Below are positions 9,846-19,089 of a stretch of DNA of 64,000 nt, piece by piece. Within the stretch, counting starts at the first letter, position 1, and each line of letters opens with the position of its first letter. The notes below the pieces were generated by a model. The model had not been told where the DNA came from. It searched no databases and was given only the letters and a program-made list of their open reading frames with translations. The stretch is from positions 174,774-238,773 of the forward strand of contig NZ_KE384343.1 of assembly GCF_000425265.1 (NCBI RefSeq), written 5' to 3'. Position numbers and translations under genes: made by a program. Source of the DNA: Maridesulfovibrio zosterae DSM 11974. Lineage in GTDB: Bacteria > Desulfobacterota > Desulfovibrionia > Desulfovibrionales > Desulfovibrionaceae.

Positions 9846-9935
9846 TCATTTTGTTGGAGAGCGTGAAGCCCGGAACTTGGTTCCGATTTGATCGGGACTA
9901 TCCGGACTTCGCGCCCTGTCCCTTCCTTTTGCCAT
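9846..9935 (-). CDS. Possible 29-codon leader ORF upstream of leuS
   Basis: An ATG at 9935 opens a 29-codon frame ending in TGA at 9846-9848, 19 nt before the leuS start. AAAGAG lies 5 nt upstream of the ATG and could act as an SD. The predicted peptide is rich in Arg, Ser, Pro and Asp and contains no leucine, so it does not look like a classic leucine attenuation peptide. It coincides with the hairpin-rich leader, whose composition may simply leave the frame open. No homology can be claimed. Confidence 0.25.
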   Translation of the reverse strand: MAKGRDRARSPDSPDQIGTKFRASRSPTK

Positions 9936-9981
9936 AGCGGCTCTTTCTATGCTGATATTCCCGTTACCTGATGGGGATATC
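9861..9981 (-). promoter_or_regulatory. Structured leader region between nusB and leuS
   Basis: Three hairpins occupy most of this gap. One pairs GATATTCCC (9954-9962) with GGGATATC (9974-9981), overlapping the nusB stop. The second pairs CATAG (9933-9937) with CTATG (9947-9951). The third is a 13-position arm (9861-9873 with 9902-9914, one wobble and one mismatch). Inside it GGAAC-GTTCC (9872-9884) and CCGAT-ATCGG (9883-9895) share bases and so compete. This resembles a switchable leader, but no T-box or known riboswitch signature is present. Confidence 0.4.
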
Positions 9982-10442
9982 TAGAAATTTTTTGAAACCT
10001 TGAATTTTCCGGTATCAATATCACGAGCTACTGCATCAAGAATTCCGTTAATAAAATTACGCGAATTTTCATCACCGAATTTTTTTGCAAGCTCGATGCC
10101 TTCGTTGATACCTACTTTAAGAGGAATATCAGGCTTATGAACTAGTTCATAAACAGAGAGTCTTAATATTGCCAGTTCGACTTTTGCAATTCTCTCAATC
10201 TTCCAGTGCTTGGAATAGCTGCTGATAACTTCATCGAGTTCTTCCTGTGAATTCCAGATTCCGATCAGAAGCTGGCGAGCATACAGAATGAGATCTTCTT
10301 CTGTTTCGCGCAGCACTGCAGGGCTCTGATTATAAATACGTTCACAAGTCCAGCCGCCTTGCGGAGGAACAAAACTGAGGCCATAAAGAACCTGAAAAGC
10401 CAAAATACGGCCTTTCCTACGTAAACCTTTGGTCTGGGACAT
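9981..10442 (-). CDS. nusB: Transcription antitermination factor NusB
   Basis: NusB with NusE (S10) supports antitermination of rRNA operons. The protein is about 153 residues, all helical in style, with the family start RRKGRILAFQVLYG and the conserved C-terminal pattern VGINEGIELAKKFGDENSRNF then NGILDAV. Two starts are possible: GTG at 10451 sits too close to GAGGA, and ATG at 10442 is about 12 nt from it; the ATG is preferred here. It follows the ribH gene, the widespread ribH-nusB pairing, though a 374-nt gap with a hairpin repeat separates them. Confidence 0.95.
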   Translation of the reverse strand: MSQTKGLRRKGRILAFQVLYGLSFVPPQGGWTCERIYNQSPAVLRETEEDLILYARQLLIGIWNSQEELDEVISSYSKHWKIERIAKVELAILRLSVYELVHKPDIPLKVGINEGIELAKKFGDENSRNFINGILDAVARDIDTGKFKVSKNF

Positions 10443-10682
10443 TTTATTCACTATCCTCGCACTTACAAAGAACTATCGAACTTTGAAACGCAAGATACAT
10501 CTAAATGGTTATTAAAACAACTTTAGTTAAGAGGATGCTTCCGGTGATCTGAATGAGAAAGCCATTCCAGCTTTTACTTTCGTACTCACCACTCAGCATG
10601 TACAGGTGATATTTAAGCACTTCTTTACAACTGTTCCGGTGTAGAAGAGTCGTGAATAAATTTGACCATTATTAACAAAAGT

Positions 10683-10794
10683 CTTTGGAATCAAAAAACT
10701 TTTCCAAAAGGGTTTAAGCCTCCGGAGGGAAAAGTCCTTTAATCTTAAAATGCAAAGCGCACTTGATTAAAAGAGTTACAGACCCTCCGGAGGC
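10683..10794 (-). repeat. Nested-hairpin intergenic repeat, copy B (3' of ribH)
   Basis: The core is a 12-bp outer stem (GCCTCCGGAGGG at 10718-10729 with CCCTCCGGAGGC at 10783-10794) around TTTAATC/GATTAAA and an AAAGCGC core, as in copy A at 7243-7323. A second small hairpin (TTTGGAA/TTCCAAA, 10684-10708) is attached on the left. The element lies about 30 nt past the ribH stop. The rest of the ribH-nusB gap (10452-10682) shows no gene; it must hold any nusB promoter, but none is convincing. Confidence 0.7.
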
Positions 10795-10825
10795 ATATAA
10801 AAACTCAGTATTGCGAGAGTAATAT

Positions 10826-11296
10826 TTAGATCTGTTCCATTACGCGGATAGTTTCCAGCATAGCGGAAGCAGCTTCAACACCTTTGTTACCGGCTTTGGA
10901 ACCGGCACGTTCAATCGCCTGATCTATAGTTTCACAGGTGAGAACTCCGAAACCGATAGGCAGATTATTTTCAAGAATGATCTGCGCAACGCCTTTAGTA
11001 CACTCGTTGCAGACATAGTCGAAATGGGGAGTTGCTCCACGAATAACTGTGCCAAGAACTACAATTCCGTCATATTTTCCGGAGGTTGCCAGCTTTTTAG
11101 TTACCACAGGAATTTCAAATGCACCGGGAACCTTAATGAGGGTCAGGTTGTCTTTGCTGCAACCGTGACGAACAAGGTAGTCAACTGCTCCGCCGATGAG
11201 TTTGTCAACGATGAAATCGTTGAAGCGTCCGGCAACAAGAGCAATTTTGAGATCCTTGCAATCAAGCTGCCCTTCAATAGTTTTGATATGATACAT
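10826..11296 (-). CDS. ribH: 6,7-dimethyl-8-ribityllumazine synthase
   Basis: Lumazine synthase joins the ribityl-pyrimidine and dihydroxybutanone phosphate, the penultimate riboflavin step, in an icosahedral or pentameric assembly. The 156-residue protein shows the family landmarks [30 protein letters not shown] and [17 protein letters not shown], including the catalytic His of the last segment. GGGAGA lies about 8 nt before the ATG, and the gene begins 15 nt after ribBA, so the two are co-transcribed. Confidence 0.97.
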   Translation of the reverse strand: MYHIKTIEGQLDCKDLKIALVAGRFNDFIVDKLIGGAVDYLVRHGCSKDNLTLIKVPGAFEIPVVTKKLATSGKYDGIVVLGTVIRGATPHFDYVCNECTKGVAQIILENNLPIGFGVLTCETIDQAIERAGSKAGNKGVEAASAMLETIRVMEQI

Positions 11297-11311
11297 GATA
11301 GAGTCTCCCTT

Positions 11312-12535
11312 TTATTTGTCTTTTTCAAGGTGGTCCAGTATGTGTCCCATCTTGTCTTTTTTGGTCTTGAGGTAGTCGAAGTTCATTTCACATGCGTCCA
11401 TTTCAATGGGTACACGCTCAGTAACTTCAAGTCCGTATCCTTCGAGACCGACAATCTTTTTGGGGTTGTTGGTCATGAGCTTCATTTTAGAAATTCCGAG
11501 CTGGACAAGAATCTGTGCTCCTGTTCCATATTCACGAAGATCTGCTTTAAATCCAAGACGTTCGTTAGCTTCAACAGTATCGCAGCCTAGGTCCTGAAGA
11601 TGGTAGGCTTTGATTTTGTTGCCGAGGCCTATTCCACGTCCTTCCTGGCGCATGTAGAGAAGCACTCCCTTGCCTTCATTGCGGATCATGCACATTGCAG
11701 AAGCAAGCTGATCGCCACAATCACAACGCTGTGACCCGAAAACATCACCGGTAAGGCATTCGGAATGAACACGGACAAGAATAGGCTCGTGGGGCTCTAT
11801 TTCACCCATGACCAAGGCAATATGGGTACGGTTGTCTTCACTGGAATGAAATGCGGAAGCTTTAAATTTGCCCCAGCGTGTAGGCAGTTCAGCGTCAGCT
11901 TCACGGGTGACGGTGTGACTGCCGAATTTCATGCGGTATTTAATGAGATCTTCAGTGCTGCAGATTTTGAGATCATGCTGCTTGGCGTATTTTTCAAGAT
12001 CAGGCATGCGCGCCATAGTTCCATCATCTTTCATGATTTCGCAGATTACGCCGGCAGGTTTCATGCCGGCAAGACGTGCGAGGTCAACACTACCTTCTGT
12101 CTGGCCTGCGCGAACTAGTACGCCGCCATCTTTGGCGCGGAGCGGAAAAATATGACCCGGAGAAACAATATCTTCAGCTTTGGATTCGTCAGCAACAGCT
12201 GCAAGAATTGTGGTAGCGCGGTCCTGAGCTGAAATTCCAGTGGTGACGCCTTCACGTGCTTCAATAGAGACAGTAAAGTTGGTTCCGAACTGGGAATCAT
12301 TGTTCTGTGCCATGAGCGGAAGTTCGAGATGGTCAACCATCTCACCGGACATGGCGAGGCAGATAAGCCCTCTGCCGTGTGTGGCCATGAAGTTGATGAT
12401 TTCAGGTGTTACTTTTTCAGCAGCACAAACGAGATCACCTTCGTTCTCACGGTCCTCGTCATCAACCATGATGACCATGCGTCCTTCGCGCAGATCCTCA
12501 ATCGCTTCTTCAATTGTACATAAAGGCATATGCAT
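11312..12535 (-). CDS. ribBA: Bifunctional DHBP synthase / GTP cyclohydrolase II
   Basis: Two riboflavin entry reactions are joined in one protein. The N-terminal domain (about 1-205) makes 3,4-dihydroxy-2-butanone 4-phosphate from ribulose 5-phosphate ([22 protein letters not shown]). The C-terminal domain (about 210-400) opens GTP ([20 protein letters not shown] holds the three zinc cysteines, and [10 protein letters not shown] the GTP site). The 407 residues match the fused family. AGGA sits 5 nt before the first ATG. The leader (12536-12740) has small GTCCG/CGGAC and CTCCG/CGGAG hairpins, the second close to the SD, but no FMN-riboswitch consensus. The gene lies between ribE and ribH. Confidence 0.97.
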   Translation of the reverse strand: MHMPLCTIEEAIEDLREGRMVIMVDDEDRENEGDLVCAAEKVTPEIINFMATHGRGLICLAMSGEMVDHLELPLMAQNNDSQFGTNFTVSIEAREGVTTGISAQDRATTILAAVADESKAEDIVSPGHIFPLRAKDGGVLVRAGQTEGSVDLARLAGMKPAGVICEIMKDDGTMARMPDLEKYAKQHDLKICSTEDLIKYRMKFGSHTVTREADAELPTRWGKFKASAFHSSEDNRTHIALVMGEIEPHEPILVRVHSECLTGDVFGSQRCDCGDQLASAMCMIRNEGKGVLLYMRQEGRGIGLGNKIKAYHLQDLGCDTVEANERLGFKADLREYGTGAQILVQLGISKMKLMTNNPKKIVGLEGYGLEVTERVPIEMDACEMNFDYLKTKKDKMGHILDHLEKDK

Positions 12536-12740
12536 ATCCTCATGCTCCGGCAGATGCGGAGAGCTTTTTTAAAATTCTCTCAGTCCGTTTTTATGCGGAC
12601 AGGTGTGTCTTCTTACCTTAAAAAGTAAAAAGGGTGAAATATGTTTTTTATCTAAAGATAAATCCTTTTATTACAATAAGTTACTAAGTGTAGCTTGATT
12701 TAGATCTGGCTTTTATCAAAAACATATGACTGAAGTAATA

Positions 12741-13397
12741 TTAAAAACCGTTTTCGCGTAGAAATTCCATTGTGAGTTTATTCTGAGGTTTCGCCTCAGA
12801 TTTTTGTCCGGCCCACGGTCCGATCATGCGCTGAACGTATTTGCCGATAACATCTGTTTCAATGTTAACCGCATATCCTGGATTCCACAGTGAGATAGTG
12901 GTCTGTTCCTGAGTCTCAGGAATTATGTTGACTTCCAGATAATCTCTACCGCAATCATTGACAGTAAGACTGATGCCGTCAAGAGCTACAGATCCTTTAG
13001 GAACAATCAGGTGCGCATGTTCCTCAGGAAATTTGATACGGTAAATTTTTGATTCTCCTGCAGGTCGAACAGATTCAACTGTGCCTAGACAATCAACATG
13101 ACCGGAAACAATATGTCCTCCGAGTCTATCCCCCATGGCAAGGGCTCGCTCATAGTTGATTTTAGACCCGGCCTTAAGATGGCCCAGATTGGTCACCGAC
13201 ATTGATTCTTTGCTTGCATAGCATGAGAACCAGCTGTCGCTGAAAGTCTCAACTGTAAGGCAGACGCCGTTAATGGCTATGGACTCACCTTTTTCATAAT
13301 CTTTAATTTCGGGAGCAGTAACAGTGAAACGAGTTTCGTTTCCCCTGTTTTCGGCCTTTGAGATAAGACCTTTTCCCTGAACAAGTCCGGTGAACAT
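12741..13397 (-). CDS. ribE: Riboflavin synthase, alpha subunit
   Basis: This enzyme dismutates two lumazine molecules to riboflavin. The 218-residue protein is an internal tandem of two lumazine-binding domains: MFTGLVQGKG at the N-terminus with SIAINGVCLTV, and the repeat around GGHIVSGHVDCLG with SVALDGISLTV. AAGGA precedes the ATG by 8 nt, and the ATG comes 2 nt after the ribD stop, so the two are translationally coupled. The symbol ribC is used for the same gene in some organisms. Confidence 0.96.
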   Translation of the reverse strand: MFTGLVQGKGLISKAENRGNETRFTVTAPEIKDYEKGESIAINGVCLTVETFSDSWFSCYASKESMSVTNLGHLKAGSKINYERALAMGDRLGGHIVSGHVDCLGTVESVRPAGESKIYRIKFPEEHAHLIVPKGSVALDGISLTVNDCGRDYLEVNIIPETQEQTTISLWNPGYAVNIETDVIGKYVQRMIGPWAGQKSEAKPQNKLTMEFLRENGF

Positions 13398-13399
13398 CG

Positions 13400-14542
13400 T
13401 TATTGTCCTTCGGGTTTGAAAACTATTTTTAAATCACGTCCGCTTTGCTCAACACGGCTAATGCGCATGTTCATGGCTTCACTGATAAGTTGATTATCAG
13501 AGCCTGCAAAGTTGGGTCTGCCAGCTGTGTTTCCAAGAATGCGGGGGGTCTGATACATAACAAACTCGTCAACCAGATCTTGCTCCGCAAGCGAGCAGGC
13601 GAGTTTACCTCCACCTTCACAAAGAGTTCTCAATATTCCGTGTTTTTTACGTAATATTTTGAATCCAGATTCTAATATAAGGCCTTTTTCATTTCGGGGA
13701 AGAGCTATAATCTCAATTCCCTTATTTTTCAGCTGCGCAGCGATTTCAGTTGTTTCTTGTTCTTTGCTGGTCCAGAAAATTGTGTCAGCTGCTCTAGTGC
13801 TTGTGAGTATGTAATCTTCATGATTTTCAGGAAGGTGTCCGGTCACAACCACTGCTTTGGGCTGCTTGAATTCTTCGGGCAGTACATCAAGCCGGCAACT
13901 GAGGCTGGGATTATCCTCACGTAGGGTATTTCCACCCACAATCACAGCTCCGACCATTGACCTCAAACGTTGTACATCTGCAAAGGATTGCGGACATGAG
14001 ACAGCTTCCTGTGCTCCAGTTGTTCCGGCAATTTTACCGTCTATGGTACTTGCAAGCTTCAAAATAGAATAAGCGCGGTCAGTGAACTGCCAGCAGAGAA
14101 AGTCGGAAATAAGATCCTTGCATTGCTCTTCAAGGATTCCTTGCTCAACCTTAACCCCTTTGGATTCAAGATATTCAAGTCCTCCGGCCGCTTTAGGATT
14201 CGGGTCGCGGGTTCCGATAACAACTTGTCTGATTCCGGCTTGCAGTATTCCTTCAGTACAGGGAGGAGTTTTACCATAATGGTTGCACGGTTCCAGAGTG
14301 ACGAAAAGTGTGCACTTGGACATGTCCACACCTTTTGCTCTGGCATCGGCAATACATTCGCGTTCGGCATGAAGGCCACCGCAGAAGCGATGATATCCTT
14401 CAGCTACAATGTGGCCGTCCTGAACCATAACTGACCCAACAGATGGATTTGGCGCAGTACGATTCCTCCCGCGAAGAGCAATCTCCACGGCGCGGGACAT
14501 GAATGTTTCGTAGAAGCTATGAGTCGAGTGGAAGAAATGCAA
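13400..14542 (-). CDS. ribD: Bifunctional pyrimidine deaminase/reductase RibD
   Basis: RibD deaminates and then reduces the pyrimidine intermediate after GTP cyclohydrolase II. The N-terminal deaminase shows the zinc site [10 protein letters not shown] and [11 protein letters not shown]; the C-terminal half is the reductase ([18 protein letters not shown], then LCEGGGKLA). The longest frame begins at 14626, inside the upstream deaminase gene, which is unlikely. A TTG at 14542 has GGAG 5 nt upstream and leaves the usual short stretch before FMSRAVEIA; an ATG at 14500 lacks an SD and would cut into that stretch. About 380 residues with the TTG start. It overlaps the end of the deaminase gene and runs directly into ribE. 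Confidence 0.93.
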   Translation of the reverse strand: MHFFHSTHSFYETFMSRAVEIALRGRNRTAPNPSVGSVMVQDGHIVAEGYHRFCGGLHAERECIADARAKGVDMSKCTLFVTLEPCNHYGKTPPCTEGILQAGIRQVVIGTRDPNPKAAGGLEYLESKGVKVEQGILEEQCKDLISDFLCWQFTDRAYSILKLASTIDGKIAGTTGAQEAVSCPQSFADVQRLRSMVGAVIVGGNTLREDNPSLSCRLDVLPEEFKQPKAVVVTGHLPENHEDYILTSTRAADTIFWTSKEQETTEIAAQLKNKGIEIIALPRNEKGLILESGFKILRKKHGILRTLCEGGGKLACSLAEQDLVDEFVMYQTPRILGNTAGRPNFAGSDNQLISEAMNMRISRVEQSGRDLKIVFKPEGQ

Positions 14543-14972
14543 ACTTGACTCCAGCTTCCTTGAGCATAGTTTCAGAAAGTTCATCTGGATAGCTTTCGCT
14601 ATAATAGATGGCAGTAATACCGGCATTTATGAGCATTTTGGTGCAAATAAGACAGGGTTGGGTGGTGCAGTATATTTCTGCTCCTTTCAAGGATATGCCA
14701 TGAAGAGAACCTTGAATAATGACGTTTTGCTCAGCGTGAAGGCCGCGGCAAAGCTCGTGACGCTGCCCGGAAGGAACTCCGAGTTTTTCACGGATACAGC
14801 CTACATCTGCGCAGTGCGCTGTGTTGGAGGGCGGGCCGTTGTAGCCTGTGGCAAGGATGCGTTTTTCTTTTACTGCAATTGCACCGACTTTGCGTCTTGT
14901 ACATGTTGCCCTTTCAGCAACTAGGTGCGCTATGCGCATGAAATATTCTGGCCACGGAAGTCTGTTATCCAT
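14517..14972 (-). CDS. dCMP/CMP deaminase-family protein (ComEB type)
   Basis: This 151-residue zinc-dependent cytidine/deoxycytidylate deaminase probably converts dCMP to dUMP. The zinc-binding and catalytic motifs are HAEQN and [20 protein letters not shown], with an inserted loop, is typical of dCMP deaminases of the ComEB type. GGGAG lies 6 nt before the ATG. It sits between glyA and ribD on one strand, and its last codons overlap the ribD start region. Substrate preference cannot be read from sequence alone. Confidence 0.88.
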   Translation of the reverse strand: MDNRLPWPEYFMRIAHLVAERATCTRRKVGAIAVKEKRILATGYNGPPSNTAHCADVGCIREKLGVPSGQRHELCRGLHAEQNVIIQGSLHGISLKGAEIYCTTQPCLICTKMLINAGITAIYYSESYPDELSETMLKEAGVKFAFLPLDS

Positions 14973-14997
14973 GAAATGCTCCCTGCTTTTGAAGCTG

Positions 14998-15029
14998 AAG
15001 CGGACCCGGAGGAAAATCCGGGTCCGCTT
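14998..15029 (-). terminator. Hairpin downstream of glyA
   Basis: A perfect 13-bp stem (AAGCGGACCCGGA with TCCGGGTCCGCTT) closes a 6-nt loop, 64 nt past the glyA stop and just before the deaminase gene. A T tract follows only on the plus side, so on the minus strand it may attenuate or stabilise rather than end transcription. Confidence 0.6.
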
Positions 15030-15092
15030 TTATGTCAATGAATTTTATATGCGATTAGTTTGATGAAACTAAATCATAGGCAGGACTACTTC

Positions 15093-16331
15093 CTAGTATG
15101 CAAACAAGGGGTAATTCTTAGCAAAATCAGCAATTTCTTTGCTGATAGCAGCAAGTTTAGTTTCATTATCTGCGGAGCCGATAGCAGCATCAATCCATGC
15201 AGCTACTTTTTCCATTTCCGCTTCTTTCATTCCACGAGTTGTCAGTGCCGGAGTTCCAATACGTACACCGGAAGTGACAAAAGGAGAACGTGTTTCGAAA
15301 GGTATGGTATTTTTATTTACGGTGATACCTGCTTCATCAAGAGCATGTTCGGCATCTTTACCGGTGATGTCCTTGTTAGTGAGGTCCAGCATCATAAGAT
15401 GGTTATCAGTACCGCCTGAAACAAGCTCAAAACCGGCATCAGAAAGGTGACCTGCAAGTGTTGAAGCATTAGCTACAACCTGCTTCTGGTATTCAACATA
15501 GGAAGGAGAGAGAGCTTCGCCGAAAGCTACTGCTTTAGCAGCAATTACGTGCATAAGCGGTCCACCCTGAATTCCGGGGAAGATGTTTGAGTTCAAAGCC
15601 TTGCCATGCTCTTCGGTAGAAAGGATCATACCTCCACGAGGTCCGCGCAGAGTCTTGTGAGTGGTGGTAGTGGTGTAGTGAGCATGTTCGATGCAGGATG
15701 GATGAACGCCTGCTGCGATAAGACCAGCTATATGAGCCATGTCGACCATGAGTACAGCGCCTACTTCATCTGCAATCTGGCGGAAGCGGGCGAAGTCAAT
15801 GATACGGGGATAGGCACTGGCACCAGCAATGATCATCTTGGGTTTGCATTCTTTGGCAATTTCAAGAACATTATCATAGTTGATAGTTTTAGTTTCCGGG
15901 TCTACTCCGTAAAATTTGATATCAAAGAGCTTGCCGGAGAAGTTTACTGGAGAACCGTGGGTGAGGTGTCCACCATGGGAAAGGTCCATACCTAGTACAG
16001 TGTCACCAGGCTTAAGAGCTGCAAAGTAAACAGCCATATTTGCCTGTGAACCTGAATGAGGTTGAACGTTTACGTATTCGCAACCAAAGATTTCTTTAGC
16101 ACGGTCACGTGCAAGATCTTCCGCAAGGTCAACAAACTCACAGCCGCCATAGTAGCGTTTCCCAGGGTAACCTTCAGCGTATTTATGAGTCATTACACTG
16201 CCCATGGCCTGACGGACCGCTGTGGAGGTAAAGTTCTCCGAAGCGATGAGTTCAAGCTTAGTCATCTGGCGGGTAACTTCCTGACTAATGGCTGCAGCCA
16301 CTGCCGGGTCTTTCATCATAAGTTCTTCCAT
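15093..16331 (-). CDS. glyA: Serine hydroxymethyltransferase
   Basis: This PLP enzyme interconverts serine and glycine and loads one-carbon units onto tetrahydrofolate. The 412-residue protein has the PLP lysine in [14 protein letters not shown], the substrate region [12 protein letters not shown], and the folate/PLP segment [13 protein letters not shown] lies 8 nt before the ATG. It is separated from fabF by about 200 nt without a clear terminator; two short hairpins near 16487-16531 (GATGCA/TGCATC and CAC/GTG around CTTAAG) are the only structure there. Confidence 0.98.
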   Translation of the reverse strand: MEELMMKDPAVAAAISQEVTRQMTKLELIASENFTSTAVRQAMGSVMTHKYAEGYPGKRYYGGCEFVDLAEDLARDRAKEIFGCEYVNVQPHSGSQANMAVYFAALKPGDTVLGMDLSHGGHLTHGSPVNFSGKLFDIKFYGVDPETKTINYDNVLEIAKECKPKMIIAGASAYPRIIDFARFRQIADEVGAVLMVDMAHIAGLIAAGVHPSCIEHAHYTTTTTHKTLRGPRGGMILSTEEHGKALNSNIFPGIQGGPLMHVIAAKAVAFGEALSPSYVEYQKQVVANASTLAGHLSDAGFELVSGGTDNHLMMLDLTNKDITGKDAEHALDEAGITVNKNTIPFETRSPFVTSGVRIGTPALTTRGMKEAEMEKVAAWIDAAIGSADNETKLAAISKEIADFAKNYPLFAY

Positions 16332-16533
16332 GACAAGCTCCAGTTATTTTTTGCTGTTGTGGTTATTAATTCAACTCATCAAAGTTCTAAAAAATTATCA
16401 GGGATTTCAAAGGATGAATTTACATCCGGTGTTTCAGTATCTATCACTAGCGAAGTATCAACTGAATTTAGCTAATAGCAGGGCTGTGATCACTTAAGGT
16501 GAAATCTCCTGTTAATGATGCAAAATGCATCTA

Positions 16534-17772
16534 CTAATCAACAAATTTTTTGAAAAGCATACAGCCGTTAGTCCCGCCAAATCCAAATGAGTTGCTCAGA
16601 ACGTAATTGACCTGCTGTTCACGTTTTCCGTCTTTGCAGTAATCAAGATCACAGTCTGGGTCTGCTTCAAACTGGTTTGCAGTTCCGGGGATAATTCCGG
16701 TTGCAAGAGTCTTAACTGCAAAAGCAGCTTCAACTCCGCCTGCACCGCCAAGAAGGTGACCTATTTGTGATTTGTTAGCACTGATAGCGATATCTTTTGC
16801 GTGATCACCAAAAACGGATTTAATAGCTTTGGTTTCACAGAAATCGTTCAGTTTAGTAGATGTTCCGTGTGCGTTAATATGATCAATTTCAGAAGGATCA
16901 ATTTTCGCTTCACGGATTGCTGCGTTCATAGCGCGGGCCATACCTGCTCCGTCTTCCGGCGGTGCTGTCATGTGGTAAGCATCAGAAGACGCACCAAATC
17001 CGACAACTTCAGCGAGTATTTCAGCACCACGTGCTCTGGCATGGTCAAGAGATTCAAGCAGCAGGAGACCTGCTCCTTCACCCATGACAAAACCATCACG
17101 GCCTGCGTCGAATGGGCGTGATGCTGTTTCTGGATCATCATTGCGGGTAGAGAGAGCTTTCATGGCAGTAAATCCGGCAAAACCCAGCGGGGTTATGGTG
17201 GACTCTGCTCCGCCGCAAATCATTACATCAGCTCGACCAAGCATGATGTCGGTGTATGCTGCGCCGATGGAGTGGGTACCGGATGCACATGCTGTACACA
17301 TACACAGGTTTGGTCCCTGAGCTTCGGCAAAAATGGAAACCTGACCAGCAGCCATGTTACCTATGATGATTGGGATAAAAAAAGGTGTGATTTTTTTGGG
17401 TCCGGATTTTTCGAGCTTGGCATGCTGTTTTTCAATGGTTTCAAGACCACCTAGACCTACGCCAATTACGACTCCAGCCCGCTCACGTTCATTTCCTTCC
17501 AGCTTAAGCCCGGTGGACTCCATAAGCATCTGATTGGCTGCCACAGCAAACTGCGTGAACCTTTCCATACGCTTAGCCTGCTTAGGAGGAATGAAACTTT
17601 GAGCATCAAAATTTTTGACTTCACCTGCAATGCGAGCGTTAAATTCAGTAGCATCAAATGCTGTAACGCCGGCAATACCGGACTTGCCGGCGAGGAGATT
17701 CTCCCAGCTGGTGTCTATGTCATTACCGATGGGGGTGATGGCTGAAACGCCAGTAACTACTACCCTGTTCAT
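16534..17772 (-). CDS. fabF: Beta-ketoacyl-ACP synthase II
   Basis: FabF elongates acyl-ACP with malonyl-ACP in fatty-acid synthesis. The 412 residues carry the full Cys-His-His set: the nucleophile in CTACASGTHSIG, the first His in INAHGTSTKLND and the second in SNKSQIGHLLGGAGG. The N-terminus RVVVTGVSAITPIG is typical. Only AGG serves as an SD. It lies downstream of acpP behind an attenuator-like hairpin, which could keep FabF below the level of acyl carrier protein. Confidence 0.98.
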   Translation of the reverse strand: MNRVVVTGVSAITPIGNDIDTSWENLLAGKSGIAGVTAFDATEFNARIAGEVKNFDAQSFIPPKQAKRMERFTQFAVAANQMLMESTGLKLEGNERERAGVVIGVGLGGLETIEKQHAKLEKSGPKKITPFFIPIIIGNMAAGQVSIFAEAQGPNLCMCTACASGTHSIGAAYTDIMLGRADVMICGGAESTITPLGFAGFTAMKALSTRNDDPETASRPFDAGRDGFVMGEGAGLLLLESLDHARARGAEILAEVVGFGASSDAYHMTAPPEDGAGMARAMNAAIREAKIDPSEIDHINAHGTSTKLNDFCETKAIKSVFGDHAKDIAISANKSQIGHLLGGAGGVEAAFAVKTLATGIIPGTANQFEADPDCDLDYCKDGKREQQVNYVLSNSFGFGGTNGCMLFKKFVD

Positions 17773-17820
17773 GTATTCGAACCTGTAAAATATGTTGGAG
17801 TTTATTCAGATGGGGAATAG

Positions 17821-17865
17821 AAAAGGAGCGCCTTACGCCCAAAGGGAGCAATAAGGCGCTCTTTT
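17821..17865 (-). terminator. Hairpin between acpP and fabF
   Basis: AGCGCCTTA (17827-17835) pairs with TAAGGCGCT (17852-17860), extended by G-C and A-T pairs, around a 16-nt loop. On the minus strand a CTCCTTTTC run follows. It lies 27 nt past the acpP stop and probably acts as a leaky terminator, giving extra acpP message relative to fabF. Confidence 0.65.
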
Positions 17866-17891
17866 AAAAAACCCTGAAATAAGCAATGGTT

Positions 17892-18122
17892 CTACTGCTT
17901 GCTCTCAACGAATGCGATAGCATCCTTGACTTTAACAATCTTCTGAGCATCTTCATCTTCGATTTCTACGTCGAACTCTTCTTCCATAGCCATGATGAGT
18001 TCTGTGAGGTCAAGAGAGTCTGCTCCGAGATCTTCAACGAAGGATGCTTCGGGTTTAATTTCGTCTTCGGATACGCCAAGCTGGTCTACTATAATTGCTT
18101 TTACTTTTTCAGCTGCGGACAT
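17892..18122 (-). CDS. acpP: Acyl carrier protein
   Basis: This small acidic carrier holds growing acyl chains on a phosphopantetheine arm. The attachment serine is Ser36 in DLGADSLD, exactly as in E. coli. The start is set by GGAGGGG ending 4 nt before the ATG at 18122; a longer reading would place an ATG inside that SD and is rejected. The product is 76 residues. It follows fabG by 35 nt and precedes fabF, the classic order. Confidence 0.98.
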   Translation of the reverse strand: MSAAEKVKAIIVDQLGVSEDEIKPEASFVEDLGADSLDLTELIMAMEEEFDVEIEDEDAQKIVKVKDAIAFVESKQ

Positions 18123-18157
18123 TGTCCCCTCCAAATCATTATTTTAGTGTTTGTTGT

Positions 18158-18901
18158 CTACATGTACATCCCGCCGTTAACGGCGAGAGTCTGTCCCGTG
18201 ATATAACCTGATTCCTCTTTTGCAAGAAAAGAAACAGCATTCGCTATATCGTCGGATGTGCCGAGTTTTTTCAGCGGTATATTATCCATCATGTGTGCCA
18301 TGACATTTTCAGGAAGTTCAGCAGTCATGTCAGTTTGAATAAATCCGGGAGCGACTGCATTCACAGTAACGCCACGCGGAGCAAGTTCAATGGCACTTGC
18401 CTTGGTGAGTCCGATAAGACCCGCCTTGGCTGATACGTAGTTAGCCTGTCCCGCGTTACCGGACTGACCGACTATTGAGGAAATATTGATAACTCTTCCA
18501 TAACGCTGTTTCATCATGATCTTTGCGGATTCACGTAAACAGGTAAAGGCTCCTGTAAGATTGACATCCATAACTCTGTCCCAATCAGCATCTTTCATGC
18601 GGACAAGAAGGCCGTCTCTGGTGATACCACCATTGTTGACCAGAACATCAAGTTTTACTTTGCCCTTAATTTCTTCTTTGAAGAATGCTGTAACGGCTTC
18701 ACGATCAGAGGAATCAAGTTTGAAAGCTTTGGCTTTACCACCTGCAGCTTCAATATCAGCACAGACTTTTTCAGCTCCGTCAGGACGGCTTACGTAAGTA
18801 ATAAATACTTCAAATCCATCACTGGCCAGCTTTTTAGCACAAGCTTCGCCGATTCCTCTTGAGCCGCCCGTAACAAGGGCGGTGCTTGGCAGTTCACTCA
18901 T
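18158..18901 (-). CDS. fabG: 3-oxoacyl-ACP reductase
   Basis: FabG is an NADPH-dependent short-chain dehydrogenase that reduces 3-oxoacyl-ACP. The 247 residues show the Gly-rich nucleotide motif TGGSRGIG (about 11-18), NNGGITRD, the catalytic Ser-Tyr-Lys in ISSIVGQ and YVSAK, and the C-terminal GYITGQTLAVNGGMYM. GAGGA lies 6 nt before the ATG. A 188-nt gap to fabH suggests an internal promoter for fabG-acpP-fabF. Confidence 0.97.
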   Translation of the reverse strand: MSELPSTALVTGGSRGIGEACAKKLASDGFEVFITYVSRPDGAEKVCADIEAAGGKAKAFKLDSSDREAVTAFFKEEIKGKVKLDVLVNNGGITRDGLLVRMKDADWDRVMDVNLTGAFTCLRESAKIMMKQRYGRVINISSIVGQSGNAGQANYVSAKAGLIGLTKASAIELAPRGVTVNAVAPGFIQTDMTAELPENVMAHMMDNIPLKKLGTSDDIANAVSFLAKEESGYITGQTLAVNGGMYM

Positions 18902-18991
18902 CTATTTTCCTCATGTATTAAATTAAACTAGACATGCGTCTCATAGCTCAAAGCGGCTTTGACTGCAAATTTAATCTAAATTAATCTGTTT

Positions 18992-19009
18992 AAACATACA
19001 TGTGTGTTT
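18992..19009. promoter_or_regulatory. Near-palindrome in the fabH-fabG gap, possible operator
   Basis: AAACATACATGTGTGTTT is an 18-bp near-perfect palindrome (one mismatched pair position) centred on ACATGT, about 90 nt before fabG. It is the only strong symmetry in this 188-nt gap. The bound factor is unknown, and it does not match the FapR or FabR consensus. Confidence 0.25.
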
Positions 19010-19089
19010 GCCCGTAGCTGTTTTTCTCTTAATACAACATCGTTAAGTCTGTTATATAAAAAGTTAAACAGCTTTCCCTAAAAGAAACA

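Noticed and set aside
9827-9980. T-box riboswitch for leuS
   Set aside because: No T-box core (TGGNACCGCG) or anti-terminator with a T run is present; only unassigned hairpins.
12536-12740. FMN riboswitch before ribBA
   Set aside because: The conserved RFN sequence blocks are missing; only short hairpins near the SD were seen.
14543-14626. Longer ribD start at 14626
   Set aside because: It would place 28 extra codons wholly inside the deaminase gene, with a better SD-supported start at 14542.
15060-15419. 119-codon plus-strand frame over the end of glyA
   Set aside because: It is antisense to the conserved C-terminus of glyA, has no SD, and its composition is not protein-like.
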